The translations under genes were made by a program, and so were the position numbers. From NCBI GenBank assembly GCA_025765595.1, contig JAIVFH010000129.1, positions 23,446-87,445 on the forward strand: a DNA stretch of 64,000 nucleotides, in the 5' to 3' direction. This stretch comes from Obelidium mucronatum. Taxonomy: Eukaryota > Chytridiomycota > Chytridiomycetes > Chytridiales > Chytriomycetaceae. A model generated the notes under the pieces. That model was given only the letters and a program-made list of their open reading frames with translations, made no database searches and was not told the DNA's origin. Below, piece after piece: positions 10,703 through 21,355 of the stretch. Numbering within the stretch: position 1 is the stretch's first letter; each line of letters opens with the position of its first letter.

Positions 10703-12364
10703 ATGCCCAAGCGAGAGTTGGAACAACCAACACATCATCACGTCCACAGTTCAATGCGGCTCACATCCCTCTCCGACCACCTCCCCACACACGCAACCAA
10801 CGCAGACTGTTACTCTCTCCGAGACCTCTTGTCTCTCCGCCCAGACGTGGCCATCACATCAATGTACCAATTCAACTATCTCCTCGAGCCGTCCTTTTTC
10901 TTCACGCACTTGCCACCTCCTCCGAATAACCAGCCACCGCCTCAAGTAACGTTTGTGGTTCACAAGAAGCCGGGCCTTGTTGAAGCAGTTGCATCCATGA
11001 CGATGCGTCCGAAACCCGACTTTATCTTCCCGTATTTGGATCAATATGGAACGCATCATTCGAAAATGATGGTTTTGTTTTATCAAGACGGGAAGATGCA
11101 TTTAGTGATCCACACGGCTAATTTGATTGAGCGGGATTGGGGCCGCAAGAGCCAAATGTGTTGGGTGTCGAGTTTGATGGGATTAAAAACAAAGGCGGAG
11201 AGTGGCGGTGGTGGTGGTGGTGGTGGTGGGCCAAATGTAGAGTTTGGGAAGGATTTGGATGAGTATTTGGCAAGTTATGGGAAACAGTTGGAGGATTTGA
11301 GGAATCGGCTCAAGGAGTTTGATTTCAGTCATCAAGTGGGTCAGATTGTCGCGTCTGTGCCGGGGAGGCATGCTGTTGCTGCTCAAGGTGATAAGTGGGG
11401 GCATCTCAAGTTGAAGAGGCTTCTCAAGAGAGATGTCGTCTTGTCGGATGATTTGGTTGCTGATTCGACAGTGGTTTGTCAGTATTCGAGTACAGGGTCG
11501 CTTGGGAATGATAATTCTTGGCTTGTTTCGGAGTTTGGAGAGTCTCTTTCTGCGTCAAAGAATGCAAGTGGTGGTGGTGGATCCAGGAGTTCGTTTTTTG
11601 CACCAGTGTCGTCGGCGTCACCAAGTGGGAAGCGCAAAATGGCTTTGGTGTTTCCTTGCGTTACTGATGTACGGGATTCTTTGCAAGGTTGGGCGGCGGG
11701 AAACTCGATTCCATTTGGAAATGATTTATGGCTTAAGCAGCAGAGCTATATGCGACCAATGTTGAAAAAGTGGGTTGGAGTGGAAGCCGAGAGACACCGA
11801 GCGATGCCTCACATTAAGACGTTCTCACGGGTGAATGAAGTTACAAAGGTAGAGTGAAAACGCTATTTTTTTTTTTTTTCGTGTTTCTTGTTTTATTTTG
11901 ATGTACAGATTTCATCAAGGAAGTTGGATGGGTTCTGGTCACCAGTCACAATCTTTCAAAGGCTGCGTGGGGATGTCTACAGTTGAAAGGAAAGCAGCTG
12001 TTTATTCGAAGTTTTGAAATTGGCGTGTTACTGGTTCCATCGTACATCAAGGTAAGTATCTGTGGTATGATATCATGATTTAAAGGAAATAACTTTTAAA
12101 CCAAAAAACAAACAGACTTTTCCATCGCAAAAGGTAATACTAAAAGCATTCAATGCGTCCGAGTATCGAGCTGTTTTGCCAGAGATGGAATCGGCGCAAG
12201 AGTTTTCTTTTAAGGGACGTGAAGTGGAAGATGCCAGCGTGGTTGTGCCGATCCGGTTTCCGTTTGATCTTCCCTTGAAGGCGTATGAAGCAGCCGATGA
12301 GCCATGGCGGTGGGATGTTGGCTTTGAAGGATTCGACTCGCATGGGCTGAAACGGGATTTGTAA
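10703..12364 (+). CDS. TDP1: tyrosyl-DNA phosphodiesterase 1
   Basis: Three exons, 10703-11848, 11920-12051 and 12116-12364, 508 residues. TDP1 hydrolyses the 3'-phosphotyrosyl bond left by stalled topoisomerase I in the nucleus. Both HKD half-sites are visible: H119-x-K121 in THHSKMMVL with N140 following, and H370-x-K372 in MPHIKTF with N393 in [12 protein letters not shown]. The tail carries the family [10 protein letters not shown] and PWRWD. There is a poly-Gly insertion near residue 175. The first splice is the least certain: the acceptor CATCAAG at 11919 keeps the frame, whereas the better-looking ACAG eight bases earlier breaks it. An upstream in-frame ATG at 10628 gives a low-complexity Asn/Ile/Lys leader and was not used. 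Confidence 0.9.
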
Positions 12365-12395
12365 CAAGTCAATAAATCAAAAAAAGGACCAAAAA

Positions 12396-14137
12396 ATGAA
12401 CTTTGTGAGTGGGACTTGATAGTGACGCATGAGCGCCTCGCTGACCGCCTCTTTCGCAGTGGAAGAAGAAGGAGCCGAGCGACGAGCAGCCGCTGCCGCC
12501 GACGCCGCCGCCGGCTGGGTCCGGGGCTGCTTCGTCCGGGGCGGCGGCGGCGTCGTCCGGGGCGGCGGCCAGCCACTCCGGGCTCGGCGACGTGTTCAGC
12601 GCCGGGCTGCGCAAGACGATCGCCACGTTCAAGAACCACGACAGCAAGGACCTCGAGCTGTTCATCAAGGAGGAGCGCGACGTCGTTGTCGCCGCCCAGG
12701 CCGTGGCGAACCAGCGGCGCGGCGCCACGGACTACTTCTACCAGTGGGCGGGCACGAAGGAGGAGGACGTGCGGGTGCGTGTTCTGTTCTTGTTCTTGTG
12801 TTCGGCTTAATTGGTCCGGTGTGACTCACCCCTCCACCCACTTGACAGTCCATCGCAAAGAAGTGGTGCGACATCCAGCACAGCTTCATCGTCGCCGAGA
12901 GCGAGTACATCGAGTCGCTCGAACAGTCGCGGCTGCGCATGAAGGTCATCAGGAACAGAGAAAAGGGGATTGGCGATGCAAAGCAGAAACTGAAGGCTGC
13001 CATTTCAAAGCGCGATGCCGCCGAAAAGAAGCAGGTGCCTGCTGATGAAATCAACAAGCTGAAGCAGGACGCTAGAGATATCCAAGGCCACATCATGGAC
13101 CTCGAAGCTGAACATCTCGGAATGACTCGGTACCCATACTCTCAAAAAATCTCTTACTTTCTATCTTCTAACGCCTGACTTGCAGTCTTGATTTGCGAGA
13201 GGCTCTTCGTATCAAGCATGAAGCCTGTCTCAAGTATGCGGTCAAAATGTCGGTTGCCTCCAAATTTTCTCTTTACTTGGCAGACCAAATCCCTCAGGGC
13301 CAATTACTTGCCGGACAATCATTGCCACCGTTTGCGAATCACGAAACTTTGGAACGGATTGTTGCCGATTTTACTGACGCTTTTGCTTCGAACGAGTTGG
13401 TTACTGTGGTTCGCACTGAAGTTCCAGCCCCAGCAATTCAACCAATGGCGCTTCCTGCTGCGATTCCCGAGAGAGCACCGTCTCCTTCTGGAAGTCTATA
13501 TTCCAGTTCAGCGGCTGGTCACACGGCTAATGCGACCAATGCGGCGGGAGGCATGACTGCCGCCGAACCAGCAGTTGTCTATGCCGCATCTAGACCCGAA
13601 AACTACAACACTTTGACTCACCGCGTATCAAATATCAATCTTCAGGAACGTCAACCATCGCCAGCACCCCAACAGCCCACTAACCCTGCACCGCCTGCTC
13701 AAACATATGCCGTCCCATACCAACCCGGCTATTACAATCAGTACTTGCCACAACAACCAGCTCCTCAACCCCAGCAACAGTATGTACTTCCGTCGCAAAC
13801 TACCTACCGGCCCCCGTATGCACCACAGCAACCAATAATTTACCCCGGCCCACCACCCCCGGCCTCTCACCAACAAGTACCTCCTCCACCACCACAGCAG
13901 CAGCAACAGCAGCCGCCATATGCTGGCGGATATGGAGCAGTACCGGCCCCTCCACCGCTTCAGTATCAGTACTCAAGCCCACCGCCGCAGCAAGCCCAAT
14001 ATCCTGGTCCACCCCCTCCTTCTCACGGTTATCAAGGCAATTCTCTTCCTCCACCTCCACCAAACGGTCCTCCCACGGGGCAGCAGGGCCCACCTCCTGG
14101 ATACCCTGAACCCGACTGGGGAGAGAGAAGGGAGTAA
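12396..14137 (+). CDS. eisosome Pil1/Lsp1-like BAR-domain protein with Pro/Gln-rich tail
   Basis: Four exons: 12396-12404, 12460-12774, 12849-13129 and 13186-14137, 518 residues. The first exon is only 9 nt (Met-Asn-Phe) followed by GTGAGT; it supplies the only good start in frame with exon 2, which begins WKKKEPSDEQ. After an Ala/Ser/Pro linker, residues of about 45-265 form a long helical region resembling the Pil1/Lsp1 BAR core (FSAGLRKTIATFKNHDSKDL, a coiled coil rich in Lys/Glu, then LREALRIKHEACLKYAVK). Pil1-type proteins scaffold plasma-membrane eisosomes. The C-terminal 230 residues are Pro/Gln/Tyr-rich (YPGPPPP, QQQQQQPPY), not found in yeast Pil1. Family placement is by eye. Confidence 0.75.
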
Positions 14138-14632
14138 GAGTTTAATCTTTTCTTTTTTGTTGATCTCTGCTCCTTTGGAATTTTCTGTTTGTTTCTTGTC
14201 GTTTTTTGATTTGTTTGTCGTTTGTTCCTTTTATAAATGCTTAGATTTGATTTGTTTGTCGTTCGTATTTGCTTAACATTGGTAGAACGTCAAAAAAAGG
14301 CGGGCTTATGCACTGCCTACATTGCAAATCATGCCAAAACAAGCCAGCCACAAACTTGACAAACCCAAGGTGTGCCAATCGTGTAAAAGATGCGGATGAA
14401 GCAAAAAAAAGGACGTTTATTTTCAAGACTAGTCACGTTAGCATCTTGAATATGTTCTGATGATCCAGGCGTTGATGAAAGGCGGCGTTAAGGCCGTTTT
14501 GGTCGTGCAAAGTGATAATCAGTTGAACCTTGATCCCCACGAAACTTGAAAAAATGATTTGGGGTGATTGCTCATGCCATAAAAGCCCTACATCCTGAAG
14601 AAAAAGGGAAAAAAAAAGCCTCCAACCTAATT
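14138..14632. other. intergenic region, nothing recognised
   Basis: About 495 bp of AT-rich sequence between the eisosome-like gene and the homeodomain gene. Short open frames here have no supporting codon pattern. It should hold the terminator of one gene and the promoter of the next. Confidence 0.5.
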
Positions 14633-15576
14633 ATGCTCGATGATTCGAGGCAGTTTGACTTTTGGTCGGACCTCTACATCCATATGAACAGCGACATTGA
14701 CGTCTCCAATTTCGGAACACTACCGACCATGTACAACAACAACCAAGCCCCAGATTCCAACAACATTGACTCTCTCTTAAGCAGCAACATTGACTACAAC
14801 GCCAGCAGTCATCACCACTTCAACATGGGCACACCAGAAACACCGCTATACACCCAACTACCACCATTACCACTTCCACTATCATCATCATCCTACTTTC
14901 CGAATAAGTTGAACTCTGAATTGGCCCGACTGATGCAGACGCCAGAAACTCCACTGTTTACCCAGTCTCCTGCCATGGCTTTAGTAAACCCCTTATACGA
15001 CCCGCTGCTACTAGTACAGCAAACACCACTAATAATGATGCCGCAGTCTCCACCAATGCCAATCTCAACGATCGCACCTCCTTCCATCATGGATAGCTTT
15101 GACCTCCTTCGGCAGTTGAAAGATGATAAAAGTTCTCCTTGCTTTTCGAAAAGCCCTGAAACTGTGCCACTGACAACACAACGGCCGCGTAAAAGTCGCA
15201 AGGCGCTTACCATCTCAACTAATTCGTATGATGAATCGGTTGGAACTAGTGGTAGTAGCAATACAAGTAATAACGGCAATAGCAGCAGCAATAGCAGCAG
15301 CAGCAGTAACAGCAAGGATTATCAACGTATTCCAATTCCAAGGCGGAAAAAGGAAGTTCTAAAGAAACTCTTTGACGAGAACCCAAGTCCGAGTCCTGCG
15401 CAGCTGACTGATATATCTGAGCGTCTTGAAATACCCAGAATGAAAATACGGATTTGGGTACGGATTTCTTCAATAATTTGTGTTTTTTTTTGGTACCAAG
15501 TTCACTAATCGAACACCCCAAAAAAAAACAGTTCCAAAACCAGAGATCAAACAAAAAGAAGCATTTGGATGAATGA
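14633..15576 (+). CDS. homeodomain transcription factor
   Basis: Two exons, 14633-15457 and 15532-15576, 289 residues. The second exon (14 codons plus stop) is essential: it completes recognition helix 3, giving KIRIW across the junction followed by FQNQRSNKKK. Helices 1 and 2 lie in the end of exon 1 (RRKKEVLKKLFDENPSPSPA onward), so the homeodomain is the C-terminal 55 residues and the protein stops just after it. The preceding region is disordered, with two TPETPL(Y/F)TQ repeats (about residues 68 and 105) that look like phosphorylation or docking sites, and a Ser/Asn run. It probably acts in the nucleus as a sequence-specific DNA-binding regulator; targets are unknown. Confidence 0.85.
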
Positions 15577-15797
15577 CTTTTGAATGGGGAACATAGACAC
15601 TTTTTTTCTGTTTTCGGCAAATAAAAGAAACCTCAACCTTCACTATACTTTCTATTTCCCTCCGCGCCGGTTTTGTACTCCGTGCAGACCTCTTCAAACA
15701 GTATTCTCAGCCAAACAACAAAGTGTCTAACCAGTCTTTTACGACAATGATGACAAAGAAATTTCTTCGAACCTTTTCTTATCAATTTCAGTGATTT

Positions 15798-15806
15798 GGG
15801 TGGCAC
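15798..15806 (+). promoter_or_regulatory. shared GGGTGGCAC element (copy 2)
   Basis: GGGTGGCAC in coding orientation about 350 bp upstream of the ATG of hexosaminidase copy 2; identical to the element before copies 1, 3 and 4. Confidence 0.45.
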
Positions 15807-16087
15807 CTGCCGAGATCAACTTTCTGTCTCTCACCGCTTTCTTCACGCATAACGTTGCAACCATTGGAAAAATTACCAGCAAAACATATTAACCGAGCCA
15901 GTTATTCTTATTTCTGATGAAATCAAACATAATTCTCCCAATCTTGTGGTTTCCACTCACAGCCAGGCCGAAGACTCTAAATTGAAAAATTTTCAAGCTC
16001 TCGAAAAGTTCAAACTTTTCTAGAATATCAAGCCTCCCTGTCTTCTGACCTGCGTGATTAAATTTCTGAAGCATCGAAGAAAAAAAG

Positions 16088-16095
16088 TATAAAAA
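16088..16095 (+). promoter_or_regulatory. TATA box of hexosaminidase copy 2
   Basis: TATAAAAA about 65 bp upstream of the start codon at 16158, matching the spacing seen for copies 1 and 5. Confidence 0.6.
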
Positions 16096-16157
16096 GAGGG
16101 CAACACCACCCGCGTTCAGGCTCAGAAACAAAAAGAACACACAAACTGATAATAACT

Positions 16158-18175
16158 ATGAAGATCTTTGCCCTCCTTTCTATTGCTGCTACCGCCGTCT
16201 CTGCCTTGACTGCTACTGACTACCTCTGGCCATTGCCAAAGTCTGTCGTTGACAAGAACAAGTCTATTGCCATTGGTGGATTCGCCGTCACCTCCAACCT
16301 CGGTAACGGACCAATCGCTGCTGCCGTTGCCTCCCTCAACACGGCCTTCACTGCCAAGGGTGGACAGCCTTCTGCCAACAAGTTCAAGGTTACCGCTAAT
16401 GTGGAAGCCAACAACGGTTGGTCTGTTTCCGGTCCAAAAGACTTGCCTGGCGCTGTTGAGTCCTACACTTTGGACATCACTGAAAAGGGTGCCACCATCA
16501 CTGGTAAGAACTCTTCGGCTTTTTTTTATTTTCAAAATGAGACATTAATCATTGATTCAATTTTCTTGCAGCCCCTAACCAAATCGGTATCAAGTACGCT
16601 CTCCAGACTCTCTCCCAGCTCATCACCAAGGATGGAAAGCTTGTCCTTGCCACCATCAAGGATGAGCCCGCCTTCCCATACCGTGGACTCATGTTGGACA
16701 CTGCCCGTAACTTCTTCACTGTCGACGACATCAAGCGTGTCTTGGACGGTTTGGCTGCTTCCAAGCTCAACGTTTTCCACTGGCACATTTACGACTCCCA
16801 GTCCTTTCCAATTGTATGGGACCGTTACCCAGAAGTTGCCCAAAAGTCTGCCTTCAAGAACAAGGATGGCTCCATCAAGGCTTACACCAAGAAGGATGTC
16901 CAAGATATCGTAAAGTACGCCTTCGAACGCAACATCCGTGTCATCCCAGAATTTGAAACTCCAGGCCACAATGCCGTTCTCGGACACATTGACGCCAAGT
17001 TGATTTCTTCCTGGAACCACTCTCCATGGGACGGTAACTCTTTTGCAAGCAACGCCATGTGCTCCAACCAGACTGTTCCAGTCGATTTGGTCACCAACGA
17101 CTGTGTTGGAGGAGTCGCCTGGTGGGGTCGTCACTACTGCAACCAGCCTCCATGTGGTCAACTCGATGTTCGTCAAGAGAGAGCTTTGGAAATTTTGGAC
17201 CAATTGATCAACGAAGTCGGTTCTTGGTTCTCTGACCCAGTTCTCCACGTTGGTCACGATGAAGTCAACCCACGTGCCTACGGACTTGTTCCAGACAACT
17301 GGGATGTCGCTCCACTCGAAACTCTCCACCCAATGATGAAGAACTTTGACGCCCGTTTGGTTGGCATGCTTGGTGGAAAGACTTTGGCGGCTTGGGATGA
17401 AATCGTGACTGACTTTGGTGTTCAGGATATTGTTCCAAAGGAGTCTTTGATTACTGTCTGGCAAGGACCCACTGTTGACAAGGTCAGCACCATTGTCAAG
17501 GCTGGATTCAAGAACATTGTCCTTGCTCCATCCGACACTTACTACCTCGACTGTTCCCCATCTGCACGTTGGTGCTCCAGCGAATTTGAGCGTACTGTGC
17601 CAGCTGACAAGTACGACCTCCCAGGATACGCCACCTTCTCTGGACAATGGCACAACTGGACCATGATGTACGATTACAACCCATTGGCTGGACTTTCCAC
17701 TGCCGAAGCTTCTGCCATCAAGGGAGGATTCGGTGCCCTGTGGTCCGAAACCATCAAGAGAAACAACTTGGACCGTTTCGCGTTCCCACGTGTTTCTGTT
17801 ATTGCTGAGCGTTTCTGGTCGAACCCTGCCAAGAGAACTGATGCCACTGCTGCTCGTTTGAACCGTTTCCGTGCCTCCCTCGTTAACGAGAAGGGAATCG
17901 CTGCCGCTGATTTGTCTTACCTCGGTAACAAGGAAGGAGTTGTCTACCGTACTGAGTACTGTGACGGTGCTGGTTTGACTGCTCCGAGCCAAAAGACTGG
18001 AGAATGCTGCTTCGCCGGTCAAAAGAACACTGACTCCAACGGTGGACCACTGTTGAACCCATACAGCTCTCACTTTGACCCCAAGGTGAATGGAGACTAC
18101 TGTGCCATCGCTGCTCTTTACAAGACCAACGACTTGGTCTACACCAAGCCAGCTCCTGTTGCGTACGACTACTAA
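16158..18175 (+). CDS. secreted beta-N-acetylhexosaminidase, GH20, copy 2
   Basis: Two exons, 16158-16503 and 16572-18175, 649 residues. Same design as copy 1: signal peptide (MKIFALLSIAATAVSA), GH20b-like N-domain, barrel with HWHIYDSQSFP, HVGHDEVN, VWQGP and AERFWS, and the Cys-rich C-terminal tail ending VAYDY. The intron sits at the same position and phase as in the other copies. It is more diverged in the 5' exon and mid-barrel: for example LGGKTLAAWDEIVTD replaces the longer KDNDKTLAAW loop, a difference shared with copy 4. This suggests two subgroups (copies 2 and 4 versus 1, 3 and 5). It lies head-to-tail with copy 3. Confidence 0.93.
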
Positions 18176-19048
18176 GCAACGGACTTAATTCCTCTCATCG
18201 TTTTGTAGTTATTTGTCGAAATAAATAGACCTTATCGCAGATGTAATGATTTGATTGTTGAAGGGTGGCTCTTGGCACTGTGTCTATCATCAAAAGACGA
18301 GGTACGTAGGGTACAGCAATACATACTACTACCACGTAAGACCAATTGATGATTCCTTACTTGCAAATCCGCGGGTCGTCAAGCAATCTGACTTCTCCCT
18401 AGTGATAGCTTAGACTCCAATTCTTCCTCGATCCAAGACCGATCTGTGCCATAGTTACTCCCATCTGTATAGCTCACTCACGATGGATAGCCAATGTCCA
18501 AAACCCGAAAAGTGACGACCAGCATGGCATCACATCAGGGATCACATCCACGCACTCCCACTGTTGCAATTTTTCACTGATGTCACGTGTCAAAGTGTGC
18601 AAAGGGTGGCACCATTCAGACGTCATGGCATGCGTCTTCACTAATCGGAACAGAAAAATCCGCTTGTGCTCGACAGCAGTTCAAGTGCGTAGAAGGTATA
18701 ATGGACTGCTTTCTTTGGCATCTTTTTGCAACACTGACAAGTCGTGACAGCATCCTCATAAATGGAAAAATTTTCATCTTCTGGAAAGCATTCCAAGAGG
18801 CGGCCGTTTCAGTGACTACCGACAGCGCCATTCGACGGATGCGGGTAGAAACAGCACTTTTCGACTTAAATGGATCAACAGCCACTCCGGAAACCCCATT
18901 TGCCACTCGAAGACAGTGGTTTTTAATCAAAGCATGGAGTGTCTAGGCTCTCCATCAAATTTTCCAATTTCACTTCGCTTTCGTATTGATTAAATCAATT
19001 TCCTATTTGAGCCAGCTGGATCCCTCTCGTTTTGACTTCAGAAACACT
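18176..19048 (+). other. intergenic region between hexosaminidase copies 2 and 3
   Basis: About 870 bp holding the terminator of copy 2 (AATAAAT near 18220) and the promoter of copy 3. GGGTGGCAC is present at 18604-18612. No TATA box as clear as those of copies 1, 2 and 5. Short open frames on both strands look fortuitous. Confidence 0.5.
18604..18612 (+). promoter_or_regulatory. shared GGGTGGCAC element (copy 3)
   Basis: GGGTGGCAC in coding orientation about 440 bp upstream of the ATG of hexosaminidase copy 3. Confidence 0.45.
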
Positions 19049-21055
19049 ATGCAGATCCTCTCCCTCCTTTCTATTGCTACCGCAGTCTCTGCCTTGACTG
19101 CCTCCGACTACCTCTGGCCATTGCCAAAGTCCGTCGTTGACAAGAACAAGTCTATTGCCATTGGTGGATTCACTGTCAAGTCCAACCTCGGTAGCGGACC
19201 AATTGCCGTCGATGTTGCTTCCCTCAACACTGCCTTCACCGCCAAGGGTGGCAAGGTCTCCGCTAGCAAGTTCAAGGTCACTGCTGACGTTGACGAAGCT
19301 CACGGATGGGACATTGGAGCTCCAGATGACTTGGTCGGAAAGGACGAGTCTTACTCCTTGGACATCACCGAAAAGGGTGCTTCCATCAAGGGTGAGTCTT
19401 GTGGTTATATTTCGCCTTCTATTATTGCTAACGCCTGATAACCTACAGCTGCCAACCAAATCGGTATCAAGTACGCTCTCCAGACCCTCTCCCAGCTCAT
19501 CACCAAGGACGGAAAGCTTGTCCTTGCCAAGATTGACGACAAGCCAGCCTTTCCATACCGTGGATTCATGTTGGACACTGCTCGTAACTTCTTCACTGTC
19601 GCTGACATCAAGCGTATCTTGGACGGTATGGCTGCTTCCAAGCTCAACGTCTTCCACTGGCACATCTACGACTCCCAGTCCTTCCCAATCGTCTGGGACC
19701 GTTACCCAGTTGTTCACCAAAAGGCGGCCTTCAAGAACAAGGACGGCTCCATCAAGGCTTACACCAAGAAGGATGTCAGAGACATCATTAACTACGCTTA
19801 CCAGCGCAACATCCGTGTTATCCCAGAATTTGAAACCCCAGGCCACAACGCCGTTCTCGGACACATTGACGCCAAGTTGATCTCCTCCTGGAACCACTCC
19901 CCATGGGACGGTAACTCCTTCGCCAACAACGCCATGTGCTCCAACCAAACCAGCCCAGTTAGCTCTGTTACTAACGACTGTGTTGGAGGAGTCGCCTGGT
20001 GGGGTCGTCAATACTGCAACCAGCCACCATGTGGTCAACTCGATGTCCGCAAGGAAAAGGCAATTGATGTCTTGGAACAGTTGATCAGCGACATTGGTGG
20101 ATGGTTCGATGACCCAATCCTCCACGTTGGTCACGATGAAGTCAACACCCGTGCTTACGGACTTGTTCCAGACAACTGGGACTCTGTTCCAGCTGATGCC
20201 CTCCACCCATTGATGAGAGACTTTGACGCCAAGTTGGTTCAAATCTTGAAGGACAACGACAAGACTTTGGCCGCTTGGGACGAAATTGCCACTGACTTTG
20301 GTTCCGATGACTTGATTCCAAAGGACTCCTTGGTCACCCTCTGGCAAGGACCAACCGTTGACAAGGTCAAGACTATTGTCAGCAAGGGATTCAAGAACAT
20401 TGTCCTTGCTCCATCCGACTCCTACTACCTCGACTGCTCCCCATCTGCTCGTTGGTGCTCCAGCGACTATGAGCGCAACTTCCCAGAGGACAAGTACGAC
20501 ATCCCAGGCTACGCCACCTTCTCTGGACAATGGCACAACTGGACTTTGATCTACGACTTTGAGCCATTGGCTGGACTTACCACCGCCGAAGCCGCTACCA
20601 TCAAGGGAGGATTCGGTGCTCTCTGGACTGAAACCGTTAAGAGACACAACGTTGACAGATACATTTTCCCACGTGTTGCCGCCATTGCTGAACGTTACTG
20701 GTCCAACGTCAAGAGAAACGATGCCACTGCCACCCGTTTGGACCGTTTCCGTTCCTCCCTCGTTAACGAGAAGGGAATTGCTGCTGCTGACTTGTCTTAC
20801 CTCGGTAACAAGGAAGGAGTTGTCTACCGTACCGAATACTGTGACGGTGCCGGTTTGACTGCGCCAGGCCAAAAGACTGGAGAATGCTGCTTCGCTGGTC
20901 AAAAGAAGACTGACTCCAACGGTGGACCATTGTTGAACCCATACGGATCCCACTTTGACCCCAAGGTGAACGGAGACTACTGTGCCATCGCTGCTCTCTA
21001 CAACACCAACGACTTGGTTTACACCAAGCCAGCCCCAGTTGCTTACCAGTACTAA
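19049..21055 (+). CDS. secreted beta-N-acetylhexosaminidase, GH20, copy 3
   Basis: Two exons, 19049-19391 and 19449-21055, 649 residues. Signal peptide MQILSLLSIATAVSA is identical to copy 1. Barrel motifs HWHIYDSQSFP, PEFETPGHN, HVGHDEVN, LWQGP and AERYWS are intact, and the Cys-rich tail ends VAYQY. It clearly groups with copies 1 and 5 (shared KDNDKTLAAWDEIATDFGSD) but has private changes such as the VNTRAYG segment and SVPADALHP. The ATG was chosen at the signal peptide; an in-frame upstream extension to 18986 has no matching sequence in the other copies. Confidence 0.93.
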
Positions 21056-21355
21056 GCGCTTTAGAATTTCGTTTCTTTCTCGTTCGGTGATTCTATCAGC
21101 TGTTCTTTGTTATAACTTTAGACTGAAATAAAGAACGTGTCCTTAAAACTCATTATGTCATAAATTAAATCGCACGAATAGTTATAATTGCTGAGCAATT
21201 CAAGCTGCTATTCTCTCTTCACTGAATTCGCAAAATGCACGTTAATGACCATGAATTGGGAAGGCAGTCACTCTTTTTTCAACAACTGTGTGCACAATAT
21301 TATTAGCTGGCCGCATATATAATTAACTTTTTTATTCTTCGTTGTAACGTTGGTT

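Larger units (their letters stand above)
15577..16157 (+). promoter_or_regulatory. promoter region of hexosaminidase copy 2
   Basis: About 580 bp without a gene. GGGTGGCAC at 15798-15806 (coding orientation) and TATAAAAA at 16088-16095, 62-70 bp before the ATG at 16158, are the visible elements. Confidence 0.55.

Noticed and set aside
18986..19048. Upstream in-frame ATG for hexosaminidase copy 3
   Set aside because: The extension is absent in the other four copies and would bury the signal peptide.
18995..20953. Very long antisense open frames (up to about 650 codons) opposite the hexosaminidase genes
   Set aside because: They arise because the sense genes use few codons whose complement is a stop (strong codon bias). 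Their translations are Val/Ser/Gly-rich with no domain, and appear opposite all five copies.
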